The notes under the pieces are model-generated. The model saw only the letters and a list, made by a program, of their open reading frames with translations, searched no databases and was not told the DNA's origin. Made by a program: the position numbers and the translations under genes. Source: an uncultured Sphingomonas sp. (GTDB lineage Bacteria > Pseudomonadota > Alphaproteobacteria > Sphingomonadales > Sphingomonadaceae). From it: a stretch of DNA of 64,000 bases. The stretch is from positions 248,001-312,000 of the forward strand of contig NZ_CAJXWX010000002.1 in NCBI RefSeq assembly GCF_913062585.1, given 5' to 3'. Numbering within the stretch: position 1 is the first letter of the stretch; each line of letters opens with the position of its first letter. Positions 25,634 to 34,977 of the stretch are shown here, piece by piece.

Positions 25634-26395
25634 ATGGCGTTCGGGGCGGCATCGGCGGTATGGGCCGCGATCTATGGGCTGGCGGGGGCGATCGTCGGGT
25701 CGTTCGTCGCCGCGCTGGTGCTGCGCTGGCTTGGCGACCGGTCCGTGCTGGCGGGACGGTCGGAGTGCGACCATTGCGGCAAGACGCTGCGGGCGTGGGA
25801 GCTGGTGCCGATCCTCAGCTTCGTCGCGCTGCGCGGTCGCTGCGCGCGGTGCCGCCAGCCGATCGACCCGGTGCATGTGCGGATCGAAGCGCTGGCGGTG
25901 GCGATCGGCGCTTCGGCCGGTTGGATCGACGGGCCGGACGGCTGGACCGGCGCGCTGTTCGGTTGGTCGCTGCTGGCGCTGGGGGCCTTGGACGCGCTCG
26001 CCCTGTGGTTGCCCGATCGGCTGACGGCCTGGCTCGCGGGGGCGGGGCTGCTGACCGGCTTGATGGGCCATGCGCCGCTGCTGGACGAGCGGATCGTTGG
26101 TGGACTGGTCGGTTTCGGCGGGCTCTGGGGGATCGCTGCGGGCTATCGCTGGTGGCGTGGACGCGACGGCATGGGTGCCGGCGATCCCAAGCTGATGGGG
26201 GCGATCGGCCTGTGGCTGGGTTGGCGGATGCTGCCGGGTGTGCTGCTGGCGGCCTGTATGATCGGGCTGGGCTTCGTCGTGATCCGACACCTGCTAGGCC
26301 GCCGGGCGAGCGGGCAGGACATGGTCCCGCTCGGCCTGCTCCTGGCGCTGGCGGCTTATCCGGCCTGGGTGTTGATGATAGGATGGGCGGCATGA
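25634..26395 (+). CDS. Prepilin peptidase / N-methyltransferase (type IV leader peptidase)
   Basis: A 253-residue inner-membrane aspartyl protease that cleaves and N-methylates type IV pilin-like precursors. The cytoplasmic zinc loop CDHCGKTLRAWELVP ... CARC is intact. Catalytic aspartates are expected in GALDALALWLPDRLT and in GAGDPKLMGAIGLWLG. About six to seven transmembrane helices. The start at 25634 is chosen; a TTG 36 bases upstream has no ribosome binding site. It overlaps the next gene by four bases. It may process pseudopilins of a type II secretion system encoded elsewhere. Confidence 0.9.
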   Translation: MAFGAASAVWAAIYGLAGAIVGSFVAALVLRWLGDRSVLAGRSECDHCGKTLRAWELVPILSFVALRGRCARCRQPIDPVHVRIEALAVAIGASAGWIDGPDGWTGALFGWSLLALGALDALALWLPDRLTAWLAGAGLLTGLMGHAPLLDERIVGGLVGFGGLWGIAAGYRWWRGRDGMGAGDPKLMGAIGLWLGWRMLPGVLLAACMIGLGFVVIRHLLGRRASGQDMVPLGLLLALAAYPAWVLMIGWAA

Positions 26396-26805
26396 TGATC
26401 GTGTCCATCGTCGCGCTGGTGCAGGCCGCCGCAGCGCCCGTGCCGGGAACCTTGCCCAAGCAGACTTTGCCGGAGCGGGGCTGCGCCGCCTATCTGTGGG
26501 CGGTGCAGGACCAGCGGTTCGTCGCGATGGTCGAACCCGGCCGGTTGCGCGTGATGCTGGACGGCAAGCCGACCGACCTGCCCGCCGCCGAGGCCGGGGG
26601 CGTGGGGCCGCTGGGGCTGGCGAGCACGACCCGCTATGCCGGGGACGGCGTCATCGCGACGCTGGACATGACGATCACCCAGCGCGAAACGCTGCAGGAC
26701 GGGGCGATCGTATCGGACGCCACACTTCGCCTAGCACGCGGAAATCAGGACGAAATCGTCGTGCCGGTCGGGGGGCTCGTCGGGTGCGCTCCGGCATCGC
26801 GTTGA
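26392..26805 (+). CDS. Secreted hypothetical protein
   Basis: A 137-residue protein with a short signal peptide (MMIVSIVALVQAAAAPVPG) and two cysteines (in RGCAAYLW and GLVGCAP) that could form a disulfide. No known domain. The ATG overlaps the prepilin peptidase stop (ATGA), so the pair is translationally coupled. It may be an envelope protein of the secretion or pilus pathway. Confidence 0.7.
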   Translation: MMIVSIVALVQAAAAPVPGTLPKQTLPERGCAAYLWAVQDQRFVAMVEPGRLRVMLDGKPTDLPAAEAGGVGPLGLASTTRYAGDGVIATLDMTITQRETLQDGAIVSDATLRLARGNQDEIVVPVGGLVGCAPASR

Positions 26806-26905
26806 TCCGAAAAGGGAACCTACTCTGGCCTTGCGGCGTTGGCGGATCGTTGGGGGGTCGTTCCGAATAGCGGAAGAGCCCTGTCGGAAAGGGGCTTTTG
26901 ACGGC

Positions 26906-29119
26906 GTGGCGGAACGGATCGGCAGACATACTTGGCTTGCGTTCGCGCTGATCGCCCCCACCCTGTTCTCGTCGCCCGTCTCGGCGCAATTGTCGAAGCC
27001 GGGCACCGCGCCCGCGCAGGGGCCCAGCGTGCCCGAGGGACAGCGCGACGGCACCACCGATCCGCAGGGCAACGCGCCCATCGTCCCCGATGCGGAGTTC
27101 AACGCCGCACTGCCGCCCTTGAGCGGCGACATCAACGCGCCGCTGGAGCCCATGTCGTCGATGGAGAAGGGGCAGCCCGCTGCCCAGACCATCCCGACCC
27201 CGCAAACGGCGCCGCCGCTGCCGGGTGCGCAGACCGCCCAGCCGCTGGCGACCGGCGACGCGATCGGTGCCATCGCGCCCGAGGACCCGCAGCTCGCCCA
27301 GCCGCTGACACCGCTCGCCGGTTTCGATTCCGCACCGCTCGACACCGCCGCCGATACGCAGGGCCAGCGCGCGCCGGAAATCCGGTACGACATGGAGGTG
27401 CGCGGCCTGGCGGAGCTGAACCTGGACGACGAGTTCAAGGGGTTGTCGGCGCTGCGCGAAGGCAAAGGCAAGGCGGCCAATGCGACCCAGGTCTCGGCCC
27501 GTGCCCATGAGGACGAGCAGTTGGCGATCCGGCTGATGAAGTCGCTCGGCTATTACGACGCCACCGCGATCTCGGCGCTTCAGCGCGAAGGGGCGGGCGA
27601 GGGCGAGGCCGGCCGTTTGAAGGTCGTGCTGACCGCGACGCCGGGGCGGCTCTATCGCCTGTCGTCGATCACCATCCAGTCCCAGCCGACCGTGCCGACC
27701 GACCTTATCCGCAAGAACCTGCCGCTCAAGGTCGGCGACCCGATCGAGGCGGCGCGGGTCGAGGGGGCCGAGGCGAATGTCAGCCTGGTCCTGCCGCAGC
27801 GCGGCTATCCCTTCGTCAAGGTCGGGCAGCGCGACATCCTGCTGGAGGATCAAGGGCCTGATCCGGTGGGCGCCTATACGCTGCCGGTCGATACGGGGCC
27901 GCGCTCGTCCTTCGGCAAGCTGACCACGACCGGAGACCAGGTGTTCGATCTCGATCACCTGAATGTCTTCCCGCGCTTCCAGGAGGGCCAGCTCTACGAC
28001 TCGCGGCTGACCGACGATCTGCGCAACGCGCTGGTCGCGACGGGTCTGTTCAACGGCATCGCGGTCGAGCCGAAGCAGACCGGTCGGATGAACCCCGACG
28101 GCACCGAGCAGATCGACCTGCAGGTGACGCAGACCAAGGGGCCCAGCCGTACCCTGTCGGGCGAGGGCGGCTATTCGACCGGGCAGGGCGTGCGGCTGCA
28201 GGGCAGCTTCACCAACCGCAACGCCTTCAAGCCCGAGGGGGCGATCATCGCCTCGGTCATCGCGGGCACGCAGGAACAGGGGCTCAGCGGCACCTTCCGC
28301 CGCTCGAACGCCGGGCGGCGCGACCGGACCTTCCAGGTCATCGCCTCGGCCAGCCACCAGAATTACGACGCGTTCGACGCGTTCATCGGCATGGTCGCCT
28401 TCCGCTGGAGCTATGACTCGACGCCGATCTGGCAGAAGAAATTCACCTATGCCTTTGGCGGCGAGCTGACCGGCACCAACGAGAGCGTCTATGATTTCGC
28501 GCGCGGTGAGCGGGTGCGGCGGACCTATGGTATCGCCGCCATTCCGGGGCAGGTGGTGTTCGACCAGTCGAACGATCTGCTCAACCCGACGCGTGGTTAT
28601 CGCCTGAAACTGAATCTCAGCCCCGAGACGTCGGTGGAGGGCGCGGTGCAGCCCTATGTCCGTACGATGATCGAGGGGACTTTCTATTATCCCTTCAACG
28701 ACAGCCTGGTGATCGCGGGACGCGCGCGGGCGGGATCGATCTTCGGTGTCGACCGCGACGATCTGGCCCCGTCCCGGCGCTATTATGGCGGCGGCGGCGG
28801 ATCGGTGCGCGGCTATGGCTATCAGCGGCTGGGGCCGTTCGATCCGCAGGGCAATCCGGTCGGCGGGCGAAGCCTGAACGAATTTTCGATCGAGGCGCGC
28901 TACCGCTTCGGCAATTTCGGCATCGTGCCGTTCGTCGATGCGGGCAACAGCTATGCCAGCACCCTGCCGACCGGCCAGGATCTGCGCTTCGGCGCCGGCA
29001 TCGGCGGGCGCTTCTACACCAATTTCGGGCCGCTGCGCGTGGACGTCGCGACCCCGCTGAACCGGCGTCCGGGCGACGGCAAGATCGCCCTCTATATCTC
29101 GATCGGGCAGGCCTTCTGA
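26906..29119 (+). CDS. tamA: Omp85-family outer-membrane protein TamA
   Basis: Outer-membrane subunit of the translocation and assembly module, acting with TamB in protein and lipid traffic to the outer membrane. The signal peptide ends SPVSAQ, a Pro/Ala/Gln-rich linker of about 130 residues follows, then POTRA-like domains (about 155-430) and a 16-strand barrel with GGGGSVRGYGYQ (the VRGF-type lid motif) and C-terminal GQAF. I favour the GTG at 26906 because it places the signal peptide correctly and AAGGGG precedes it; a TTG at 26831 would add 25 residues. The stop overlaps the tamB ATG by one base (TGATG). Confidence 0.9.
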   Translation: MAERIGRHTWLAFALIAPTLFSSPVSAQLSKPGTAPAQGPSVPEGQRDGTTDPQGNAPIVPDAEFNAALPPLSGDINAPLEPMSSMEKGQPAAQTIPTPQTAPPLPGAQTAQPLATGDAIGAIAPEDPQLAQPLTPLAGFDSAPLDTAADTQGQRAPEIRYDMEVRGLAELNLDDEFKGLSALREGKGKAANATQVSARAHEDEQLAIRLMKSLGYYDATAISALQREGAGEGEAGRLKVVLTATPGRLYRLSSITIQSQPTVPTDLIRKNLPLKVGDPIEAARVEGAEANVSLVLPQRGYPFVKVGQRDILLEDQGPDPVGAYTLPVDTGPRSSFGKLTTTGDQVFDLDHLNVFPRFQEGQLYDSRLTDDLRNALVATGLFNGIAVEPKQTGRMNPDGTEQIDLQVTQTKGPSRTLSGEGGYSTGQGVRLQGSFTNRNAFKPEGAIIASVIAGTQEQGLSGTFRRSNAGRRDRTFQVIASASHQNYDAFDAFIGMVAFRWSYDSTPIWQKKFTYAFGGELTGTNESVYDFARGERVRRTYGIAAIPGQVVFDQSNDLLNPTRGYRLKLNLSPETSVEGAVQPYVRTMIEGTFYYPFNDSLVIAGRARAGSIFGVDRDDLAPSRRYYGGGGGSVRGYGYQRLGPFDPQGNPVGGRSLNEFSIEARYRFGNFGIVPFVDAGNSYASTLPTGQDLRFGAGIGGRFYTNFGPLRVDVATPLNRRPGDGKIALYISIGQAF

Positions 29120-32100
29120 TGGCGGACGAACAGACCATGACGCCCGAGCCCGAGATCGTCACTGTGCGCCGCCCGCTGTGGCAGCGCGTGTTGAAGTGGA
29201 TCGGGGTCACGATCCTGGGCCTGATCCTGCTGGTCGGGGCGATCCTGCTGGGCATCAACACCGATCCCGGCCGCCGTTTTGTCGCGGACGAGCTGGGCGG
29301 CTATACCACCGCCTCGGGCCTGAACATCAAGGTCGGGCGGATCGAGGGTTCGCTCTATGGCCGGATGCGCCTGGTGGACCTGCGGGTCAGCGATCCCAAG
29401 GGCGTGTTCCTGTCGAGCCCGCGCCTGGACGTCGACTGGCGCCCCTTTGCCTATACGCGCAACCATATCGACGTGCGCTCGCTGAACGCCGACCTCGTCA
29501 CCCTGGCGCGGCGGCCCGAGTTGAAGCCGACGCCCAGCGACCCCAATGCGCCGCTGCTCCCCGATCTCGACATCGACGTCAACCGGCTGACCCTGAAGCG
29601 TTTCGTCATCGGCGCGCCGGTGACGGGGCAGCGCCATGTGCTGGCGATCGACGGCAAGGTGCATATCGCCGACCGCCGCGCGCAGGTGACGGCCAGCGCC
29701 GATGCACTGCGTGGACCCGGTATCGCTGGCGGCGATCGCCTGCGCCTCGTCCTCGACGCGGTGCCCGATGCCGACCGGCTGGCGGTGGACGTGAAGCTGA
29801 CCGCGCCGACCGGCGGCGTGGTGGCGACCATGGCGGGGCTGAAGGCGCCGCTGACCCTGTCGGTCGACGGGCGTGGCGGATGGAAGGCCTGGAACGGGCG
29901 TGCCGTCGCGACGCTGGGCGGCGGCGAACTCGCCAATCTGACCGGCACCGCGCGCGACGGGCATATCGAGATTCGCGGCCTCACCCGGCCGGGCCTGTAT
30001 CTGGAAGGCCCGGTCGAGCGGCTGACCGTGCCCGCTTTGCAGGTGGCGATCGACACGACGCTGAACGAGCGTCAGGCCGATACGCGGATGAAACTGCGCT
30101 CCTCGGCGCTGATGGTGGATGCGGGTGGTCTGCTCGATCTGGCGAACAGCCGGTTCGGCAATTTTGCGGTCGATGCCAAGCTGCTGACGCCCGGCGCCAT
30201 CGCGCCGAACCTGCGCGGTCGCGACGTGCTGGCGCGTGTGGTGCTGAACGGCGCCTTCGCCACGCCGACCGTCGACTACAAGCTGCGTGCGGCGGCGCTG
30301 GGCTTTGGCGAGACCTCGGTCGAGAATCTCTATGCCGAGGGTCTGGCCAAGGTGAATGCCGACCGTATCCTGGTGCCGGTCAAGGCGCGGGCGAGGCGGA
30401 TCGCCGGGCTGAACGCCGCCGTGGGTGGGCTGACCAACAATGTCGCGATCCAGGGTGATTTCGCGATCGCCATGCCCAACATCCTGTCGGACAATCTGCG
30501 TATCCGGTCGGACAATATCGACGCGACAGCCGTGGTCGTCGCGAACCTGAAGACCGGGCGCTACACCGGCGCGCTGAAGGGCCGGGTGAACAATTACCGG
30601 GTCGAAAGCATCGGCATCATCAACCTGACCACCGACGCCAATCTGGTCGCGACGCCGACCGGCTTCGGGATGAAGGGCCGGGTGGTCGCGCGGACGCAGC
30701 AGATATTCAACAGCGGCGCGCGCAATTTCCTGGGCGGCAATGCGATCGTGCGCGCCGATGTGGAATATAGCCCCGAAGGCATCGTGACCTTCAGCGGCCT
30801 GCGCCTCGCCGCGCCGCAATTCCGCGTGACGCGCGGGCGGGGGCGCTACAATCCCGCCAATGGCGCGCTGGCGGTCGAGGCGGATGCCTATTCTAACCAA
30901 TATGGCCCGATCACCGCGCGGGTGAGGGGGTCGCAGACCAATCCGGTCGTCGTGTTGCGCGCGGCAAAGCCTGGCGTCGGCGTCGGCCTGAGCAACCTTC
31001 AGGCAAAGGTCGTCGGGCGGAACGGCGCCTATGCCGTCAACGCCAGCGGCGATACGAATTACGGTCCCTTCACCGCCAATGTGCTGGTCAGCACCGGGCG
31101 GCAGCTGGCGGTCGATCTGCGCAGCCTGGTGTTCGCGGGCATCAACGCGACCGGCCGTGTCGTGCAGACGGCGGCGGGACCGTTCGCGGGCGCGCTGCAG
31201 TTCGCGGGGCAGGGGATTAACGGCCGCGTCCAGCTGGCCGACCAGGGCGGCAACCAGCGGGCGGATGTCGCCGCGCGTGCCTATAATGCGCGGGTGCCGG
31301 GTTCGGTCGACTTCACCATCGGCCGCGCGATCGTCAACGCCAGCATCGTCATGCTGCCCAACGCGCCGCAGATCGTGGCCGACGCGCAGCTGGCCGACAC
31401 GCGCTATGGCGAGGTCGTCATCCAGTCGTCGCGCGCCAAGGTGAATTATATGGGCGGTCGCGGCACGGCGCAGGCGGTGCTGACGGGTTCGTCGAGCATC
31501 CCGTTCAATATCGCGCTCAACGCCCAGCTGGCGCCCAATGCCTATCTTGTCGCGGCCAAGGGACAGGCCAACGGCATCCCCTTCCGCACCGCCAATCCGG
31601 CGCGAATCCAGAATGCCAAGGGCGAGTGGCAATTGTCGCCAACCCGGATCGACTTCGGTCGCGGATCGGTGCTGATGGCGGGCAGCTATGGCAATGGCCT
31701 GAAGGTGCAGACGCGGCTCGACAAGCTGCAGCTGTCGATCCTCGACGCCTTCGTCCCCAATCTGGGCATTTCGGGCCAGGCGAGCGGCGCGCTCGACTTC
31801 TCGCAGGCGCGTGATGCCAGCTTCCCGGCGGCCGAGGCGCGGCTGACCATCGCCAATTTCCGGCGGACCGGCGTGGCGGCGGTGTCGGAGACGGTGGACA
31901 TCGTCTTTGCCGGGCGGCTGGTCCCCGATGGCGGCGAGGCGCGCGCACTGATCCGGCGTGGGCAGATGGTGGTCGGCCGGATGGTCGCGTCCTTGCGCCC
32001 GCTGCCGCCGGGCAATGGCGGCTGGGTCAACCGGCTGATGCAGGCGCCGCTGTCCGGTGGCCTCCGCTATAACGGCCCGTCGGCGGTGCTGTTCTCCTTC

Positions 32101-33345
32101 GCCGCGCTTCCCAACCAGCAGTTGAGCGGGCCGATCGCGGTCGCCGCCGATTTCGGCGGGCGGGTATCCGCACCGCAGCTGAACGGGCTGCTCCGCGCCG
32201 ACAATCTGACCTATGACAATGAAAGCTATGGCACCCGCCTGAGCAACATGCAGATCGCGGGCCGGTTCAACAACGACCGGCTGGAGATCACGCGGCTTCA
32301 GGCCAAGGCGGGCGAGGGGACCGTCCAGGCGCAGGGCACGATCGGGCTGGCGGCGGACAGCGGCTATCCGATCGACATCCGCGCGCAGCTCAACAATGCG
32401 CGACTGGCCGATAGCGATGCGCTGGCCGCGACGACAAGCGGCACGATCCGCCTGACGCATAACCGCGACGGCGGGCTCATCCAGGGCGACCTGACCGTGC
32501 CCAACGCCCGCTACCAGATCATCCGTCAGGGCCAGGCGGAGGTGCCCGAGCTGACCGGCGTGCGCCGTCGCAGCGAGATCCGCACCCCGCGTCCGACCGA
32601 CCGGCCCGCGCCCACGCCGCCGCCGGGGCTGTTCCGCCTGGATATGCGGGTGCGGGCACCCAATCAGCTGTTCGTCTCCGGCATGGGGCTGGAGTCCGAA
32701 TGGTCGATGGACCTGCGCATCGGCGGCACCAGTGCGGCGCCGACGATCAATGGCGGGCTCGACCTGGTGCGCGGGACCTACAGCTTTGCGGGCAAGCGTT
32801 TCGACGTGAACCGCGGCACGATCCGCTTCCGGGGCGGCGCGTTGACCGATCCGGACATCAACATCCAGGCGACGACCACGACGGACGGCATCACCGCGGT
32901 CATCAACGTCACCGGGACCGGCCAGCGTCCGCAGATCAGCTTCACGTCCACGCCCACCCTGCCGCAGGACGAGGTGCTCAGCCGCCTGCTGTTCGGCACC
33001 AATCCGGAGAATCTGTCGGCGACCGAGGCGATCCAGCTGGCCGCCGCGCTCAATTCGCTACGCGGAACGGGCGGTGGCGGGCTCAACCCGCTGGGCAAGC
33101 TGCGTTCGGCGACCGGTTTCGACCGGCTGCGCGTGCTGGGCGCCGACGAGGCGACCGGCCGGGGCACCAGCCTGGCGGCGGGCAAGTACATCACCGACAA
33201 TATCTATGTGGAGATCGTCACCGACGCGCGCGGCTTTACCGCCACCCAGTTGCAGATCGCACTGACCAGGACGCTCAGCCTGCTGACCCAGACGGGTTCG
33301 TTCGGCGGATCGGCGGCGTCCTTGCGCTACTCGCGGGATTTCTGA
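29119..33345 (+). CDS. tamB: Translocation and assembly module protein TamB
   Basis: A 1408-residue AsmA-like/DUF490 protein: an N-terminal inner-membrane anchor (WIGVTILGLILLVGAILLGI, about residues 32-51), then a long beta-groove spanning the periplasm, ending in the conserved TamB domain (PDINIQATTTTDGITAVINVTG ... FGTNPENLSATEAIQLAAALNSL) that docks onto TamA. Members of this superfamily move phospholipids toward the outer membrane. It is coupled to tamA by a one-base overlap. A long open frame on the other strand across this gene is a compositional shadow. Confidence 0.93.
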   Translation: MADEQTMTPEPEIVTVRRPLWQRVLKWIGVTILGLILLVGAILLGINTDPGRRFVADELGGYTTASGLNIKVGRIEGSLYGRMRLVDLRVSDPKGVFLSSPRLDVDWRPFAYTRNHIDVRSLNADLVTLARRPELKPTPSDPNAPLLPDLDIDVNRLTLKRFVIGAPVTGQRHVLAIDGKVHIADRRAQVTASADALRGPGIAGGDRLRLVLDAVPDADRLAVDVKLTAPTGGVVATMAGLKAPLTLSVDGRGGWKAWNGRAVATLGGGELANLTGTARDGHIEIRGLTRPGLYLEGPVERLTVPALQVAIDTTLNERQADTRMKLRSSALMVDAGGLLDLANSRFGNFAVDAKLLTPGAIAPNLRGRDVLARVVLNGAFATPTVDYKLRAAALGFGETSVENLYAEGLAKVNADRILVPVKARARRIAGLNAAVGGLTNNVAIQGDFAIAMPNILSDNLRIRSDNIDATAVVVANLKTGRYTGALKGRVNNYRVESIGIINLTTDANLVATPTGFGMKGRVVARTQQIFNSGARNFLGGNAIVRADVEYSPEGIVTFSGLRLAAPQFRVTRGRGRYNPANGALAVEADAYSNQYGPITARVRGSQTNPVVVLRAAKPGVGVGLSNLQAKVVGRNGAYAVNASGDTNYGPFTANVLVSTGRQLAVDLRSLVFAGINATGRVVQTAAGPFAGALQFAGQGINGRVQLADQGGNQRADVAARAYNARVPGSVDFTIGRAIVNASIVMLPNAPQIVADAQLADTRYGEVVIQSSRAKVNYMGGRGTAQAVLTGSSSIPFNIALNAQLAPNAYLVAAKGQANGIPFRTANPARIQNAKGEWQLSPTRIDFGRGSVLMAGSYGNGLKVQTRLDKLQLSILDAFVPNLGISGQASGALDFSQARDASFPAAEARLTIANFRRTGVAAVSETVDIVFAGRLVPDGGEARALIRRGQMVVGRMVASLRPLPPGNGGWVNRLMQAPLSGGLRYNGPSAVLFSFAALPNQQLSGPIAVAADFGGRVSAPQLNGLLRADNLTYDNESYGTRLSNMQIAGRFNNDRLEITRLQAKAGEGTVQAQGTIGLAADSGYPIDIRAQLNNARLADSDALAATTSGTIRLTHNRDGGLIQGDLTVPNARYQIIRQGQAEVPELTGVRRRSEIRTPRPTDRPAPTPPPGLFRLDMRVRAPNQLFVSGMGLESEWSMDLRIGGTSAAPTINGGLDLVRGTYSFAGKRFDVNRGTIRFRGGALTDPDINIQATTTTDGITAVINVTGTGQRPQISFTSTPTLPQDEVLSRLLFGTNPENLSATEAIQLAAALNSLRGTGGGGLNPLGKLRSATGFDRLRVLGADEATGRGTSLAAGKYITDNIYVEIVTDARGFTATQLQIALTRTLSLLTQTGSFGGSAASLRYSRDF

Positions 33346-33353
33346 TGCCTTGT

Positions 33354-33381
33354 CATTCCTCCCCCTTGCCGGGGAGGAATG
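33354..33381. terminator. Hairpin after tamB, possible terminator or repeat
   Basis: An 11-base inverted repeat (CATTCCTCCCC with its complement) and a 6-base loop, 8 bases after the tamB stop. Its sequence resembles the CCTCCCC palindromes at 18204-18336, so it may be a single copy of that repeat serving as a terminator. Confidence 0.6.
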
Positions 33382-33435
33382 TCTCGCCGCCGCTTCAGGG
33401 TTTCATCAAAGTGCAACATCCGGCAGGATGGCGGC

Positions 33436-34605
33436 ATGACCCCCGACCATCTCGCCGCCGATGCGACCGCCATCCTGGCCGATCTGATCGCGATCGATAC
33501 CACGTCGCGCGAATCGAACCTGGCCTTGATCGCCTATGTCGAGCGGCATCTGGGCGAGATCGGCGTGACCGGGCGGCGGGTGTTCAATGCGGAGGGGACC
33601 AAGGCCAATCTCTATGCGACGATCGGCCCCATGGCGCCGGGCGGTGTCGTCTTGTCGGGGCATAGCGATGTGGTGCCGGTCGATGGCCAGCCCTGGACGA
33701 GCGATCCGTGGCGGCTGACCCGGCGCGGCGACCGGCTGCTGGGGCGGGGCACCTGCGACATGAAGGGATTTCTGGCGCTGTCGCTGGCGCTTGCCCCGCA
33801 TGTCGCGCGGACCGGCGCCGTCCGGCCGCTGCACCTCGCCTTTTCCTATGACGAGGAAGTGGGGTGCCTGGGCGCGCCGTCGATGATTGCGGAGATCGCG
33901 CGGGAATTGCCCAGCCCGGCCGCCGTCGTGGTGGGCGAGCCGACCGAGATGGTGGTGGTCAGCGGGCATAAGGGCATCGCGACCTGGATCGTGACCGTCA
34001 CCGGCCATGAGGCGCATTCCAGCCTGATCCATCTGGGCGCTTCGGCCAATATGGTGGCGGTGCGGTTGATGCAGAAACTGGCCGACCTGGCGGATCGCCT
34101 GGCGGGGGAGGGCGATCCGCATGGTCCCTTCTGTCCGCATCATGCCACGTTGACGATCGGCCAGATGAACGGGGGCACCGCGGTCAACATCCTGGCGCGC
34201 GAATGTCGCTTCGCCTTTGATCTGCGCACGCTGCCAGGGCAAGAGCCGGAAGAGATTCTCGCCCCCTTCTTCGCGGCTTGTGCGGCGGCCGATGCCGATT
34301 TGCGCGCGCGTTTTCCCAATGCCGGCGTGGCAGTCGAACGGCGATCGCGCACCCCGTCCTTCGCGCCCGAGGCGGACGGCGTGGCGGAGCGGATGGCAAG
34401 GACCTGGGCGGGGGATAACGGCCCGGCGCGGGCGGTGCCCTATGCCGCAGAGGCAGGGCAGTTCCAGGGGGCGGGCTTTTCGACCGTCATTTGCGGTCCG
34501 GGATCCATCGCCCAGGCGCACCAGCCGGACGAATATATCGAGATCGCGCAGATGGAGCGCGGCGCCGCCTTCATGCTGCGGCTGGCGGACGACCTGTATC
34601 GCTAA
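33436..34605 (+). CDS. argE: Acetylornithine deacetylase
   Basis: A zinc-dependent hydrolase of the M20 family that releases acetate from N-acetylornithine in arginine biosynthesis. 389 residues with the metal ligands SGHSDVVPVDG, GRGTCDMKGF and the catalytic YDEEVGCLG, the dimerisation insert HEAHSSLIHLGASAN, and the last ligand region IAQAHQPDEYIE. The start at 33436 (MTPDHL) has AGGA upstream; the frame extends further but includes repeat sequence. Single gene. Confidence 0.92.
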   Translation: MTPDHLAADATAILADLIAIDTTSRESNLALIAYVERHLGEIGVTGRRVFNAEGTKANLYATIGPMAPGGVVLSGHSDVVPVDGQPWTSDPWRLTRRGDRLLGRGTCDMKGFLALSLALAPHVARTGAVRPLHLAFSYDEEVGCLGAPSMIAEIARELPSPAAVVVGEPTEMVVVSGHKGIATWIVTVTGHEAHSSLIHLGASANMVAVRLMQKLADLADRLAGEGDPHGPFCPHHATLTIGQMNGGTAVNILARECRFAFDLRTLPGQEPEEILAPFFAACAAADADLRARFPNAGVAVERRSRTPSFAPEADGVAERMARTWAGDNGPARAVPYAAEAGQFQGAGFSTVICGPGSIAQAHQPDEYIEIAQMERGAAFMLRLADDLYR

Positions 34606-34631
34606 AGGCCGTCGGGGTTCGAGCCGACTAA

Positions 34632-34678
34632 ATCATGGGGCGATCCGGCAGGTCAGGCCTGGCCAGCCGCCCCATGAT
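34632..34678. terminator. Structured hairpin between argE and the small ORF
   Basis: A perfect 11-base inverted repeat, ATCATGGGGCG (34632-34642) with its complement (34668-34678). The 25-base interior contains a second small palindrome (GCAGG..CCTGGC). It lies between argE (plus) and the small minus-strand ORF ending at 34689, so it probably terminates both. No T tract. Confidence 0.6.
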
Positions 34679-34688
34679 CCGACTTGGA

Positions 34689-34742
34689 TTACCAGGGGCG
34701 GATCGACTCGCCGTAGATCAGCGCCAGAATGAACTTCAGCAT
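34689..34742 (-). CDS. Candidate 17-residue small protein
   Basis: The sequence reads MLKFILALIYGESIRPW, a hydrophobic peptide with a tryptophan end. A strong ribosome binding site (GGGAG) sits about 9 bases before the ATG. A perfect CtrA-like palindrome lies 42 bases further upstream and a hairpin follows the stop. It could be a small membrane protein or a leader peptide; there is no downstream gene on this strand for a leader to control. Support is from the expression signals only. Confidence 0.5.
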   Translation of the reverse strand: MLKFILALIYGESIRPW

Positions 34743-34783
34743 GGGTTTTCTCCCTCATAAGCGCCGGTTTCGACGCGATAATA

Positions 34784-34804
34784 TGGTTAATAGGCTATTA
34801 ACCA
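34784..34804. promoter_or_regulatory. CtrA-type binding site (perfect palindrome)
   Basis: A 21-base perfect palindrome: TGGTTAATAG, a central G, and its complement. It contains TTAA-N7-TTAA exactly (34787-34790 and 34798-34801), the recognition pattern of the alphaproteobacterial master regulator CtrA. It lies between the divergent small ORF (34742) and the EAL gene (34978). A weaker TTAA-N8-TTAA follows at 34940-34955. Confidence 0.75.
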
Positions 34805-34939
34805 ACGTGCAATGGGCAGGTATTTCGCATACGTTAGGCCCGTTCCGATGACGGCTTCGATGCGGCCACTATCCGCACATGCTGCCCTGGCTCCTCGCTC
34901 CGACCCCGGCAAACCACTGCAACGGGACGGAAAAGGGGG

Positions 34940-34955
34940 TTAACACCTTGTTTAA
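34940..34955. promoter_or_regulatory. Weak CtrA-like half-site pair
   Basis: TTAACACCTTGTTTAA: two TTAA boxes 8 rather than 7 bases apart, 22 bases before the EAL gene start. With the perfect site at 34784 it may form a tandem CtrA region, or it may simply overlap the promoter. Confidence 0.35.
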
Positions 34956-34977
34956 GGCTGCCCCCTAAATTGGCAGG

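Larger units (their letters stand above)
34606..34977. other. Intergenic region with regulatory elements
   Basis: 372 bases between argE and the EAL gene: a hairpin (34632-34678), a candidate 17-codon ORF on the minus strand (34689-34742), a CtrA-like palindrome (34784-34804) and a weaker one (34940-34955). The stretch 34840-34935 shows nothing that I can name. Confidence 0.6.

Noticed and set aside
29092..32460. 1122-codon open frame on the minus strand across tamB
   Set aside because: It is fully antisense to a clear TamB, its translation is rich in Arg/His/Gln/Asp typical of GC-rich shadow frames, and it has no domain.
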